Source of the DNA: Catenaria anguillulae PL171
Taxonomy: Eukaryota > Blastocladiomycota > Blastocladiomycetes > Blastocladiales > Catenariaceae
Length of the DNA: 64,000 nt
Reading direction: 5' to 3'
NCBI GenBank assembly: GCA_002102555.1
Contig: MCFL01000102.1
Coordinates: forward strand, 1-64,000
Both the position numbers and the translations under genes were made by a program. The notes beneath the pieces were generated by a model, which was given only the letters and a program-made list of their open reading frames with translations, did not search any database and was not told the DNA's origin. Within the stretch, counting starts at the first letter, position 1; every line of letters starts with the position of its first letter. This document shows positions 34,782-45,118 of the stretch, piece after piece.

Positions 34782-35253
34782 CCATGGATATGGACGGTTG
34801 TACCGTGTGGACGTTTTGCACGTTGACCGCTTTCACGTTTTTGGCTGCCATTCCCATTGAAGATTCTTTGCCGTATGTAAGTACCGCAGTGCCTTTGCTT
34901 CACGATGGAATCATAATCTGTATCCATGTTCTCAACCTTCAGTGCTCTATGTATGTCAGTTTAGCAAGCAGCAAGCAAGGCATTTCTTGGAAGAGGTGCT
35001 CTTGGCTGGGTCTTGGCGTTTCCTGCAACCACCGGCGAGGCCCCAGATTAGCAAGTGGCTGGCCAGCAGAGGCGTTGTTCACGCTCGCAGCTCGAAGACT
35101 CAAACCGCGAGACGGAATCATGAATGCTGGAGAGAGGACAAGGCTATAAAAAGCGTCCACCACCCGCTCTCCCTCTCGTCACAAGAAATCTCCCACCCTC
35201 AACAGCTCTCCCTTTCCAAGCAATCAACAACACAAAATCCCTTTCCCATCGCC
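34782..35253. other. Promoter region of the first plus-strand cysteine-rich gene
   Basis: No coding frame is supported. The stretch holds the TATA box at 35145 and a CT-rich leader just before the next start codon. Confidence 0.35.
35145..35152 (+). promoter_or_regulatory. TATA box
   Basis: TATAAAAA, 109 bp upstream of the ATG at 35254, followed by a CT-rich leader. Confidence 0.6.
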
Positions 35254-35914
35254 ATGAAACTCATGCACCCAACCTCGCTCTTTGCGTTTGCCATGCTGGC
35301 CATCTTTGCACTGGCATTTGCGCCCATGGCCAATGCCCAAGGCCGGCCGTGCACCGCGGATATCATGTGCAAGACAGGTATGTCCACTCGTTTGCCAAGA
35401 CCTCGGCCAACTCGCATCGCACTGACATTCTGAAACCGCTTTGTACTTATTGGGATATTGTGCAGGTAATTCTGTCTCAACAACCAATGCACACTTCGTA
35501 CCTGCTCGTGGCGGGACGACGACATGGCGTGCAGCAAATTTGTACGTCTCACGCAGTCATTCATGATTGATTATCGTCCCGGCAGCACTCATACCTGCGT
35601 CAAACGCTTACAGAACGCCACTACGTGGTGCCAAAAGGAAGGCGGGCAATGTGTCCCACGCACGGCGTTGGCCAACGCGGCGTGCGAGCCGCAGTCGCGT
35701 GACAACTCGTGCTCGGAAGGCCTCGTATGCGACCCAGCAAACTCCAAATGCGTGGATGCGGCGCAGTTTGTGCAGAGCTTCTGGGAAAAGAACAAAGACG
35801 TACATCATCATCGGCATCGTTGTTGTTTTGGCGCTTGGATGCTGTGCGATTGCTTGCTTCTGCTGTGTGGTCAAGAAGGGGGTTGGGTTTGCGGGGAGGT
35901 TGATGAAGAAGTAG
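35254..35914 (+). CDS. Small cysteine-rich type I membrane protein (subfamily 3)
   Basis: Signal peptide MKLMHPTSLFAFAMLAIFAL with cleavage after ANAQ. A first intron is at 35378-35465 (GTATGT...TGCAG). The ectodomain contains the blocks FCLNNQCTLRTCSW and MACSK, then EGGQCVPRTAL, CSEGLVCDP and NSKCVDAAQF. A membrane segment (YIIIGIVVVLALGCCAIACF) is followed by a very short tail (CCVVKKGVGFAGRLMKK) and the stop at 35912-35914. Compared with the paralogue at 36345, one base is missing at the start of exon 2 and one A is extra just before the membrane segment. The second intron border is therefore uncertain. Function unknown; a short basic tail makes direct signalling less likely than in subfamily 1. 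Confidence 0.65.
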
Positions 35915-36344
35915 GAGTCGGGTTGTTTATGATGGTTGCAGCTGCCCTTTTTCGTCTTTGCAACAACACAATAATGTCTCTTCTTTTCTTCTTGCTTCAA
36001 CCCGTGTTATGTGATACGTATATCGAGATGGACGTGGATGTGAGACAGGAACGAAGGATGGACACTGGTTTTGTGTACATATGTATCATCACCCTGTCAT
36101 CACCATGGAGCCTGTGGAGGAAGAAGCACGAGAAAGAGTTCAGGAAGCAGGGAGAAGAGCCCGATCTTCGCTTTCGACGCTCGATCTGGAGCAATGTTCT
36201 CGGCGTCGCAAGTCTTGGCAGTGGCGCTCGCTCAAATGTCAGCTCATTTCCCTCTATGAATACCACAGAAGAAACAAAAAGGTTAACCAAACCCGGACCC
36301 TCTTCTCCTCGCCACACAAACATCAACGCAAACAATCCATTTGC
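35915..36344. other. Intergenic, no gene seen
   Basis: Short spacer between the two subfamily-3 paralogues. A frame continues through it by chance but carries no family motif. Confidence 0.35.
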
Positions 36345-37304
36345 ATGCCCACAATGAAATTCTCATCCTCAACATCGTCAAAGTCCACCGCCATTCTGGC
36401 CCTGGCGCTCGCCGCCTCGTGGCCCTCATTTGCCTCGCGCCGGCCACCGTCTCTGCGCAAAGGGCCTGTGCTTTGGACATCAACTGCAAGTCTGGTCGCG
36501 AGTTCTGCCTCAACGGCCGATGCAACTTGATTGCCTGCTCGTGGCTCGACGACGACTTGTCGTGCCGAAATTCGTACGCTTGCCTTGCCAACCTCTCCTG
36601 AGTACAGGTGTAGGACGAGCGATTGACCACCTATGTATTGTCTGTGTGCGCCACCCATAAATCACAGAATGCGAACCCAAACAACCTACTGCAACTCCGC
36701 ACAAAACGGGCAATGTGTCCCGCGTACCGCCCTCGCCGGCTCGTCTTGCGACCCAAACTCTGCTCGCTTTGACAATCCTTGTGCCGAAGGGCTCGTTTGT
36801 GACCCAGGCAGCTCGAAATGCGTGGATGCGGCCGAGTTCTTGGGCAACTTTTGGGAAAAGAACAAGACGTACATCATCATTGGCATTGTGGTCGTTGTTG
36901 CACTCGCCGTGTGCGCATGCTGCTGCTTCTGCTTTGTCGTCAAGAAGGGCGTTGGATTTGCCGGCAAGTTGATTGGCGGAGCGACCGCTGGTAAAAAGGC
37001 GGCCGCCGCCACGGCCACGGAGACGCATGCCATGCAGCCACAAAGCAACGGGTATGCCCGGCGCCCGTGCAGAACAACAACTCATACCCACCTCAGCAGA
37101 GGGGTCGTATCCGCCTCAACAGCAAGGTCGTACCCGCCTCAATCCTCTCCATCGTACCCTCCACAGCAGCAACAGGGCGGTGCATACCCGCGCAACCGCA
37201 GGGCGGATCGTACCCTCCTCAGTACCCGCCCAACAGGGGCAGTACCCTCCACAGGGCCAGCAGCAGCAGCAGCAAGGCCAGGGCGGCATGTACCGAGCGT
37301 CTAA
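36345..37304 (+). CDS. Cysteine-rich type I membrane protein with YPPQ-repeat tail (subfamily 3)
   Basis: Paralogue of the gene at 35254. The signal peptide needs one extra base near 36415 to join the ectodomain in frame. The ectodomain blocks are ACALDINCKSG, FCLNGRCNLIACSW, NGQCVPRTAL, CAEGLVCDPG and SKCVDAAEF. One intron is at 36574-36667 (GTACGC...TCACAG), phase 2. The membrane segment and juxtamembrane part (KNKTYIIIGIVVVVALAVC; VVKKGVGFAGKL) are almost identical to the paralogue. Unlike it, this protein continues into a cytoplasmic tail of SYPPQQ/YPPQGQ repeats. The tail repeats are read in frames 3, 2, 1, 3, 2, 1 in turn, each step losing one base, so the exact stop (37304 or somewhat later) is uncertain. 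Confidence 0.65.
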
Positions 37305-37955
37305 GGGTGACGTTGTTGTCGTTGCCGTCGTTTTCATTTCCAAATGCGGAAACAGTTTTTGGCACTTTCTGGCTTTCCGCTTCTTGGGTTCTTCTTGATT
37401 GATTGATTGTTGTGTATTACCTATTCCATTTGACTTGCGACACTTCTTACAATTTGACACTTTCAACATTTTCCATTTTCCCCCGGCCCTCTGCCTGCCC
37501 CTGTCTCTCCAGTGTAACCAATTCGATTAGTCCCTCGGTCTCGCGCCATGTCTCAACTCGCGGGCTGCGGCGTGAGCTTTCGGCAGCTTTGACGCCGGCC
37601 GCAGTCTTCCGCATCAGTCCGTATTAATATCTCTTTGCCCGCATCTCCTTTGTCGTTTGGAAGTCTGGTTTTGGAGAGGCAAGTCAGCTCGCATCGAATC
37701 TCAATTTGACCTGCCCAAGCCTCTTGAATGAGCCTGCCAAATCAACCGCGGTCACGTTTTCCCTTCGATTGCGCCCAATGTCTCCAATCTTCACGCCTTT
37801 CCATTCGCCAATCGTATATTGTAGTTAGCCTGTCGTTGACCTCTCTCTCGGCAGACACACTGAGCCTCCATGCCACACACATCCTCTTTTCTCTTAATAA
37901 CAGCAACATAGTCAACTGAACCAAATCCAAACCATCACTACAACACACATCCACC
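37305..37955. other. Intergenic, no gene seen
   Basis: Pyrimidine-rich on the plus strand, with a C/T-rich leader before the next start codon at 37956. No supported coding frame. Confidence 0.35.
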
Positions 37956-39485
37956 ATGGCCCGTACCCTGGGCCTTTCCAGGCTCCCGCTCCTTGTCCTC
38001 GCTCTCGTTGCCCCTCGTCGGCACGCTCGCCTCTGCACAAAAACACCACCCTGGCCGTGAAATGCACCACGACCGCCGACTGCCTAGGCCCGCGCGGGTC
38101 CACCTTTTGCGACACCTTGCTGGCGTCTGCGCCTTGCGCACATGCGGTGTCAACGGCAACGCCAATGTCGGGCTCGCATGCTCACTCTTCAACTCGTCCA
38201 CCTACTGCACGTCGCTTCCCGGCGGCGGGTCGTGTGTCCCACGGCTGCCGCTCGATGCGCAATGTAATCCGGCGCTCGAGGTTGGGTCGGCATGTTTTCG
38301 TTGCCGAGCATTCCGGGGTTCAATTCCAATTCCACCAGTGTCGAGCAGACAAATTCCCAGTGTATGGCAGGGCTCAAGTGCGATACAACGCAGGGCAATG
38401 TGTGCAAGACGGACGGCCCGCTTGGGTGGATTCGGTACATGTGGAGGCGAACCGTGGAACCATCATTGCCATTGGCATTGGTATCTTGGCGCTGCTCGTG
38501 TGCTGCTGCTGCTGGGGATGTTGGATGTGCGGGTGTGCCGCGGTGAGCACGGCGTGTATGGCGTGCTCGTGCCTCAAGTCGTGCTGCACGTGCTTTGTCC
38601 ATCGGGTAAGTCGTCGGGTGGCGGCGGAGGTGGCAAAAGTAGCAAGCAGCCCGCGTATGCTGCCGAACCCGCGCCCGTGCACGTACCTGCAGCTCCGACT
38701 CCGCAGCCGTCATATCACGCCAGCAACAACCATGGCGGCGGTCATGGCGGCGGCAGCGGAGGAGCGGAAACGTGGCGTATCACGAAACGTCCTACTCCAA
38801 CTCTGCATCTTCGGCACCCGCACGGCCAACAGATTCGTCTGGATACGCGGGCAAAATCGTCAACATTGAAACCGAGCAAATCGTCATGGCGCCCGTGTCC
38901 AAACCGTCGCCACAACCCTTGCCGGCATCTGCGCCAGCTCGCCGCGAGCTATCACTCCATCCCACAGCAACAGCAGCAGCACAACATGTACGCTCAGCCC
39001 ATCATGCAGCAGCCGCAAGTCCAGTACGGCGCGCCAGCCGGCGGATACATTGCTCAGCAACCGAGCGGCGGCAGTTCCAGTGGGTCGCACATGTACGCCG
39101 GAAGCAATGTTGGATACGCCGCGCCGTACCAGCAACCGCAGCCCTCGCCATCGCCGTATGCCATGCCAACGCCCGCACCTGTGGTGGGTGTTTCCCCACA
39201 GCACAGCGGCGGGTATTACCAGCCCGAGGTGCAAGTGACCAAGGAGCAGATGATGTACGGCGGGGCGGTGGGCGGCAACGCGTACGGCCAGCAGGGCCAG
39301 CCGCAGACGCAACAAAAAGGGTATGCGGCGTTACCCTCGGCCTACGCGCAGCAGCCTGGACCGTCCGCACAGGCACAGCCGGTGGGTATTATCAGCAGCA
39401 GGGACAACGGACAGCAGCAAAAGTGGGTATGGTGGCAATGTGTACGCCGATGATCTTGGGGTCAGGTTTCGGCACAGCATTCTAG
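37956..39485 (+). CDS. Cysteine-rich type I membrane protein with Cys-cluster and Gln/Pro tail (subfamily 2)
   Basis: Starts MARTLGLSRLPLLVLALV; the signal peptide ends LASAQ in a shifted frame. Ectodomain blocks are KCTTTADCLGPRGSTFCD, LRTCGVNGNANVGLACSLF, NSSTYCTSLPGGGSC and CNPALEVGSAC, then CMAGLKCDT and NVCKTDGPLG. The membrane segment (TIIAIGIGILALLV) runs straight into about 35 residues holding 13 cysteines (38490-38600). A long Gly/Ser, then Gln/Pro/Tyr-rich cytoplasmic tail follows. At least five frame changes are needed and no intron was found, so the coordinates are a span. The C-terminal end is ambiguous (stops at 39453, 39485 or 39532 depending on frame). Closest relatives are 20018-21222, 40221-41835 and 42379-43986. 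Confidence 0.6.
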
Positions 39486-39936
39486 AGTTTCCGTCTTTTC
39501 TTTTCCCATGTTTTCATCTCGTTCCATTTTGAGGTTACCCCCCGAGCGTTTCTTCCCTCTCCTCCATTGTGTTTCCCACCATGGCATCGTGTACACTGCT
39601 TTTCATCCCTTTCCAGCAAGTTGGTTTTGTGCCTGCCGCCATTCGTTCTTTCGTTTATAGATTCGGTTGCCCTCGTGCTCTCATGAAGTTGGGAGTCCCA
39701 ATGAACGTTTCGCTACCAATGTGGAGGATCCGGAGTCTGACGGGGCAAATTGAAAGGCATGTGCCACGGCAAGTGTTGGATTTGGAGCCCATTTGGCAAT
39801 TTGGCAAGCAAGGGCTGTGGCGGGTGCCAAGACTCGTTTGCCAGTGGTGCAAATGGAAAAAGAGGAGGCGGCCGCGGGAACGCACGACTCTCCACTCTCC
39901 TCTGCCATGATGTTCTATGTTCTTTGTTCCTCTATG

Positions 39937-39994
39937 TATACATGTAAATAGCCAAGCATCAAGCATATACATGTAAATAGCCAAGCATCAAGCA
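39937..39994 (+). repeat. Tandem duplication, two 29-bp units
   Basis: Unit TATACATGTAAATAGCCAAG plus nine further bases occurs exactly twice back to back (39937-39965 and 39966-39994) in the spacer between two cysteine-rich genes. Confidence 0.9.
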
Positions 39995-40189
39995 TTGCTC
40001 ATCAGTGGCAACTCTCAATTTCTTGGCACTCTTCTCTTGGGGCCGGTCTTGGCAACACCACGAGCACCTGGACGCCTATCCGAAAAAGAATGCCATCGAC
40101 ATCATCATGATAACTTCCCCTTCACAAGCCATTCGCTGGTCCGACTCAGACGCACCCGCACATGGGGGCACAGGCCAAGTCCCATTGCC

Positions 40190-40222
40190 ATTGCCCATCG
40201 CCATCGCCATCGCCATCGCCAT
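40190..40222 (+). repeat. CGCCAT microsatellite
   Basis: About five near-perfect copies of the hexamer CGCCAT, just before or at the start of the next gene. Its length decides whether the upstream frame is read as coding. Confidence 0.75.
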
Positions 40223-41835
40223 GACTGTTGGTCCTCCTTGCCCGCATTTGCAACATTGGCGGCCATCGTTTTCGTCCCTGCTGCTGGCCCTTTGTCCAGC
40301 AAGCGCCACCGCCCTCGCCCAGCAGCAGAGTCCCTTCCCCATTCCTACCCAAGACTTCACCCCCACCCTACCCCTACCCCACCTTCGCGGCCGCTGCCTC
40401 TCCCACCGGCTCTGTCCCTTCCCGTCAACTCAACCGCCGGCGAATGGGACGATGCCACCAACAGTACCCGGCGAAATGCCACGGTCGCCCAGCCCGGTTC
40501 CGGAACGCTCATCACGCTCAACTCCACCACCTCGTCGCTTGCCCTCAACTGCTCCTCATCGCAGGGACTGCCCCGGCAGCCCTTCCTCGACCTTTTGCCA
40601 CCCAACACTGAAAACGTGCCAGCTTACACGATGCGGGCTGCCCACACTCAACGCCACGCTGCCTGACCTGTAGTCTCTTCAACTCGTCCACGTTTTGCAC
40701 AAACCTGACGTCTGGCCGCGGGACGTGTGCCCCGCAACTGCCCGAGGGTGCCGCGTGCAACCCAGACCTCGAAAAACAACCCTCAGTTGTCGTCATCGTC
40801 GTCCGGTCCACTCTTGTTTCGATGGAACGTGACGCACTTGCCCAATGTCAACTTGACTAGCTCGGCGCGTGTTCTGACCCGTGGATTGGCCAACCAGCAG
40901 TGTATCGGGCTCAACTACTGCTCGCCGTTTTCACGCACCTGTGCACCGGATCCGCAATTCATGTGGCGGTTTGATCCAAACAATCGCGAGGGCAAATTGA
41001 GCGTATGGGCCGCGCTCGGGATCATGGTGGGCGGGCTCGTGGCGCTTGCCGGATGGGTGGCTTTGTGCACCCAGTGGTATGATCGGTGCTCGCGATGTAC
41101 CAGCGCGATGCAAAAGTCCGGTGGTTTGTGGATCGGTCGTGGGCGGATGTTGTTGTTGCTGTTTCAAGGGCATGCGCAAGCGGGCCAGAAGGCAGCCCGT
41201 GTTGCCCATTGGGCTGGGCAAAAGTGCAAAACGGGAAAGACAAAGAGGAGGGGTTGAATGAAGATGGCGACGGAACAAGTTTCAGTGACAAGTTCGGTCG
41301 TCGAAGAGCAGCATCCCATGGTCGTCATGCAGCACCTGCAGCAGCAGCAACAGCAGCAAGCGCCTGTGCCGTACACGCCTCCGCTGCCTCCACGTCCAAC
41401 TCATCAACAAGTCGCAGCCATGACGGCCCCCCGGCTCGCCAGCTCCCATGCTCCAACTCGCACCGATTCCTGCAGCCTCGCCGCTTATTCCCCAGTTTGA
41501 TGCGTTCAACCAATTCATGCATGCGCCTTCCGCGCCACCTGCGCCAGCAGCCCACCGCTGCACCCGTTTCCAGCAGCCAGGCTGTCGCGCATGGAGCCCG
41601 CCATTGCCGACGGCGTGTTACCGGCCCATGGCGCCCCATGGTTGGTGTGGGCGCTAGCAATCCCGGGTATGCCTTGCCCGTGCAGCCGCACTATGTTGCC
41701 CACCAACAGCCTGTGTATTCCCCGTCGCCATCGTCAGCGACAGCCACGGGTAGCAGCAGTCATGGCGGTGGCGTGCCAATACCGGCCCCTGCGCACCGCC
41801 CGCAGCCCCGCCCGTGGAATGCGGGCAAGCCGTAG
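40221..41835 (+). CDS. Cysteine-rich type I membrane protein (subfamily 2)
   Basis: Signal peptide likely FSSLLLALCPASATALAQ (start at 40221; an earlier ATG at 40005 is possible). An Asn/Thr-rich region with several N-glycosylation sequons precedes the ectodomain. Its blocks are DCPGSPSSTFCHPTLKTC, TRCGLPTLNATLP, SLFNSSTFCTNLTSGRGTC, CNPDLEK and QCIGLNYCSPFSRTC. The membrane segment (VWAALGIMVGGLVALAGWV) is followed by a cysteine run (GCCCCCFKG) and basic residues. The tail is Gln/Pro/His-rich and ends near 41835. Several frame changes occur without splice sites. The family assignment rests on the conserved SLFNSSTxCT core and overall order. Confidence 0.6.
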
Positions 41836-42378
41836 CAGCTTTGATACCGCATCCTTCTCTTGATTCCGTCTCGATCGACAGTTTTTTTTTTTTTTTTTTG
41901 TTGTTGTTTTGTATGTACATCTTGATACCTCTGTACTGTTGTGTTTCTGTCATCTCAGTCAGTACCCATACACTCGCATCTGCATCGATATCCTGCTCTG
42001 AACCTGGCATGGGTGGCGCAAGGCCATGCACCATCCACCACCAGCCCGGCCAGCCCCATCAAGTGTGTGCAAGTTGAGCCCATTCAGAATGCATGGTTCC
42101 AGCACATATGGAACTTGTGGCTTGGGACCGACTCTCTGCATGGTTGGCTGCGTGGGACGTGAGATCCATGCCGGGTCCATGCTGGCCGTCATCCAGCGAT
42201 GGAATCGAATCGTACTGGAATGCATCGATATCCATCCGACATGTCCATAGAAACTTTATGCAGTACATTGATTGTGCCCAATCCATAGAGCCTGCAAACA
42301 TCGTCAGTCCAACCCCAAACCGCCGCCTCAACGCCCTCCACCTCTGCCTCCGTCTCCGTCTCCGTCTCGCAAGGAACC
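41836..42378. other. Intergenic with poly-T run
   Basis: It contains about 19 T residues at 41881-41899 and a CTCCGT-type repeat near 42344-42370 just before the next start codon. No gene is supported. Confidence 0.4.
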
Positions 42379-43986
42379 ATGTCCACCCTCACACCGCCCG
42401 CCGGCCCGCCATCCATAATCAATCTCAGCCTCGCGCGCAACCTCCTCGGCGACCGCCGTGGCCATGCCCGCCGCCCACCACGGCTATTCGCCGCCACAGC
42501 CGCCTTCCTCATACTCCTCGCCATCGTGTCCCAACTCGCCCTTGCGCAATCGCCATCCACATCCTTCCCAACCTTATCCATTACCTGCACATCCTCCTCC
42601 GATTGCACCCCACGCCACCCGAGCCTATTCTGCCATCCGACTCTGGGCACATGCGCTGCACGTACCTGCGGCGTGTCGCAAGGTCTTGCGTGCTCGCTCT
42701 TCAACTCAACCACCTATTGTACATCGTTGACGCGCGACGGCACTTGCTCGCCGCGTCTTGCGCGCGGCAAAGCGTGTAATCCGGCGCTGGATGTTGCCGC
42801 GGGCGTGCACGTCATGCCCAATATTGGCGGTCTGGTCCCGAAGGATGAGTGGGTTGCGCAGGCAAATGCCCAGTGTGAGCTCGGGGCGTATTGCCACCAG
42901 CATTTTCGGTTTTGTGCTGGGCCCGATGTGGATCCCAATGAAACGCCAGAGTCCCAGGTCCGCAGTGCCCAGCAAAGCACCAGTGCCGCAAGCACGGGCA
43001 TGTTGGGTAGCTTGGGCAATGTGTTGGCCGTGCTTGCCATGGCCGTTTTGTGTGCGGATGTTGCGCGTTGAGTTGTGGGCGCATGTGTGGGTGGCACCCG
43101 GGGCACAAGGCGGGATGCGGTGGGGCAGGATGTGTTGTGGGTTGCCGGGGGCTTTGGCGAGGTGTGTTGGGTGGATGTGCGGGCGCAAGCGGAAACCGAA
43201 CGAGGGGCCAACCACAACCACGGTGTTGGGAAGGCAGAGGCGGTTGTACAACAACAACCGGGATCGGTCTCGATTGACAATGTCCCCATGCAACACCAGC
43301 CGGCTCCTCGCCCGCAGGTGCCTGCCGCAGCTCCTGCGTCGCTTTCGGCCTCGGCCTCGTCGCTGCAAAGCGTCCATCAGTACGACCACGGTAAGCAGCA
43401 AGTCGCTGCACTTCAATCGCAATCCGCGTCTCCTGCATTTCCGCCGGGGACTGCCGCCGCGCACGGCCCGCAGTTTTTTGACCCAAGCAAGCAATCTGCT
43501 CAGCTCCATCATCACCAGCATGCTCATGCACACGTCCCACCACCGCGCGTGCAATACCATCACATGCACGCACCCTCTGCTTCCTCCTCTTCTTCTTCCT
43601 CTCACACACATCAAGTCAACCCATACGCCGCACCTATCCACCAGTTTGATCCAAACAAACAAACATCCGCATCCACACCCCCCGTTAGCGGCGGATATGT
43701 TGTGCCACTGCGGCGCCATTGCCCAACACCGCCATGTATGCGTCCCCACCCGGGATACCCGCAAGCACGGCGCAAATGCAATTGGGGAAGCATGAGCTCG
43801 GCATGGCCTTGGGCCACACAACTGGATACCTTGCCCCGCGGCGCCAACGCAGGGTCATCAGGTGTATGCGGCGGCTGCAGGATCCGGCGCGCACCACCAG
43901 CACCGTCAGCTGCCGCAGCCTCCGCAACAAGTGTATTATCAAGTGGGAGCGCGCCGCCCATGCATGGGCCGCCAAAGTCGGGGTAG
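42379..43986 (+). CDS. Cysteine-rich type I membrane protein (subfamily 2)
   Basis: Starts MSTLTPPAGPPSIINLSLAR, with an internal signal-anchor-like hydrophobic segment (AATAAFLILLAIVSQLALAQ) and probable cleavage after ALAQ. The ectodomain is in one frame for over 200 residues: ITCTSSSDCTPRHPSLFC, RTCGVSQGLACSLF, NSTTYCTSLTRDGTC, CNPALDV, then AQCELGAYCHQHFRFCAG. The membrane segment begins MLGSLGNVLAVLAMAV near 43000. After it the frame shifts. A Cys/Gly-rich juxtamembrane stretch is followed by a His/Gln/Ser/Pro-rich tail (43190-43980) with two further shifts, ending GPPKSG at 43986. The basic N-terminus before the signal is longer than in relatives, so the true start may be farther in. 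Confidence 0.65.
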
Positions 43987-45118
43987 GCGAATCGGGTGTA
44001 CATTGATTGTCAACGAGATGCAAGCTGTGGGTGTGGGTTGTTGGGGGTGTTGGCTGCGACTGACATCGCGTTTTTTTCCCCTCTCATCGCGGCTGTGTCA
44101 TGTTTCTTCTATAATACTTTGACTTACATTTTGTACACTGAGACTTTTTACATGTGCTTGTTTTGATACACTCACTCACTTGGCGCGACCAGGCTCGTTG
44201 TTCGATCTTGGCCACTGGCCCACAGTCATGCAGTGACTCAGTGTACTCCTGTCGGGATGCTGGTATGCATATACTGGTGGCGCACGTCTGGCAAGTGTAC
44301 CAGTGCCACGACACCAGTAAAAATGTGAATGCTCTGCCTGCCCGCCTGTTACCGTTGATGCTTGCCATGTATCGATTCCCCGCAGGGAATCTGGTCCCTG
44401 CGACCAAACATCGTTCCTCGCGTTCATCTGTTCATGCGCCAGCTCGCAAGGAGTGGATACTTTGGAGAAATGGAAACAAACAAGCATGATTCGTCGGCCG
44501 CGGCCATTGGCGAAGTATTCATGGAGGGCCTGAAGAGCCCGATAGAGGCAAGATGCGAGGTGATGTGGCCTGCGTCACCGCCAAATGATAAAGACAGGAA
44601 GAATCGCTTGTGTCGATGTGGTTTTGTCCTTGATCGGTTGGTGCTGGTCAGTTCAGAAGGCAAATTTTAGCCAGAGGTTCCTGACCGATGCCAAATGAGC
44701 CGGTCGCTTGTGCTCAACAGACCACAGCCGGCAATCCATCGTCAAGACTCAAGATCCACTTCAGCAACCCATTGTGTCTCACTGGTGGACCGATTCTGAT
44801 CAGTTCAGCTGGACTGTGTCAAGCCTCACAGTCAGCACACCTGTTCGGCGTCATCCCGGGCCTGTGTTTCACGTTCCTGAGCTGCTGTGCTGCTGCGCAG
44901 TGCTCCCCAGAGTTGACGCCAATGAAAACGTTTTAAGATATCTCATTGACTCATGGCATGGGCAATTTTCTCGATGTACTAGGCGTGTGACTTACGAGGC
45001 AGCGATGGCCCCGAGAGATGCTCTCTCCCCCCATTTGACCACATCTTGAATCATCAGCATCCTCGGTGCCATGTACATAGACGCAGCATACATAGACGGA
45101 AAGAATCATAGCAACCCC
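43987..45118. other. Long intergenic stretch
   Basis: 1.1 kb with no supported gene. Open frames on both strands lack signal peptides and family motifs. Confidence 0.35.

Noticed and set aside
36973-37398. Programmed frameshifting in the YPPQ tail
   Set aside because: Five single-base steps at different sequences fit base-loss error better; no slippery site or stimulatory structure recurs.
42706-43821. Long minus-strand frame opposite the 42379 gene
   Set aside because: GC-rich shadow. The plus strand carries a signal peptide and the conserved cysteine core; the minus frame has only Arg/His/Cys-rich composition.
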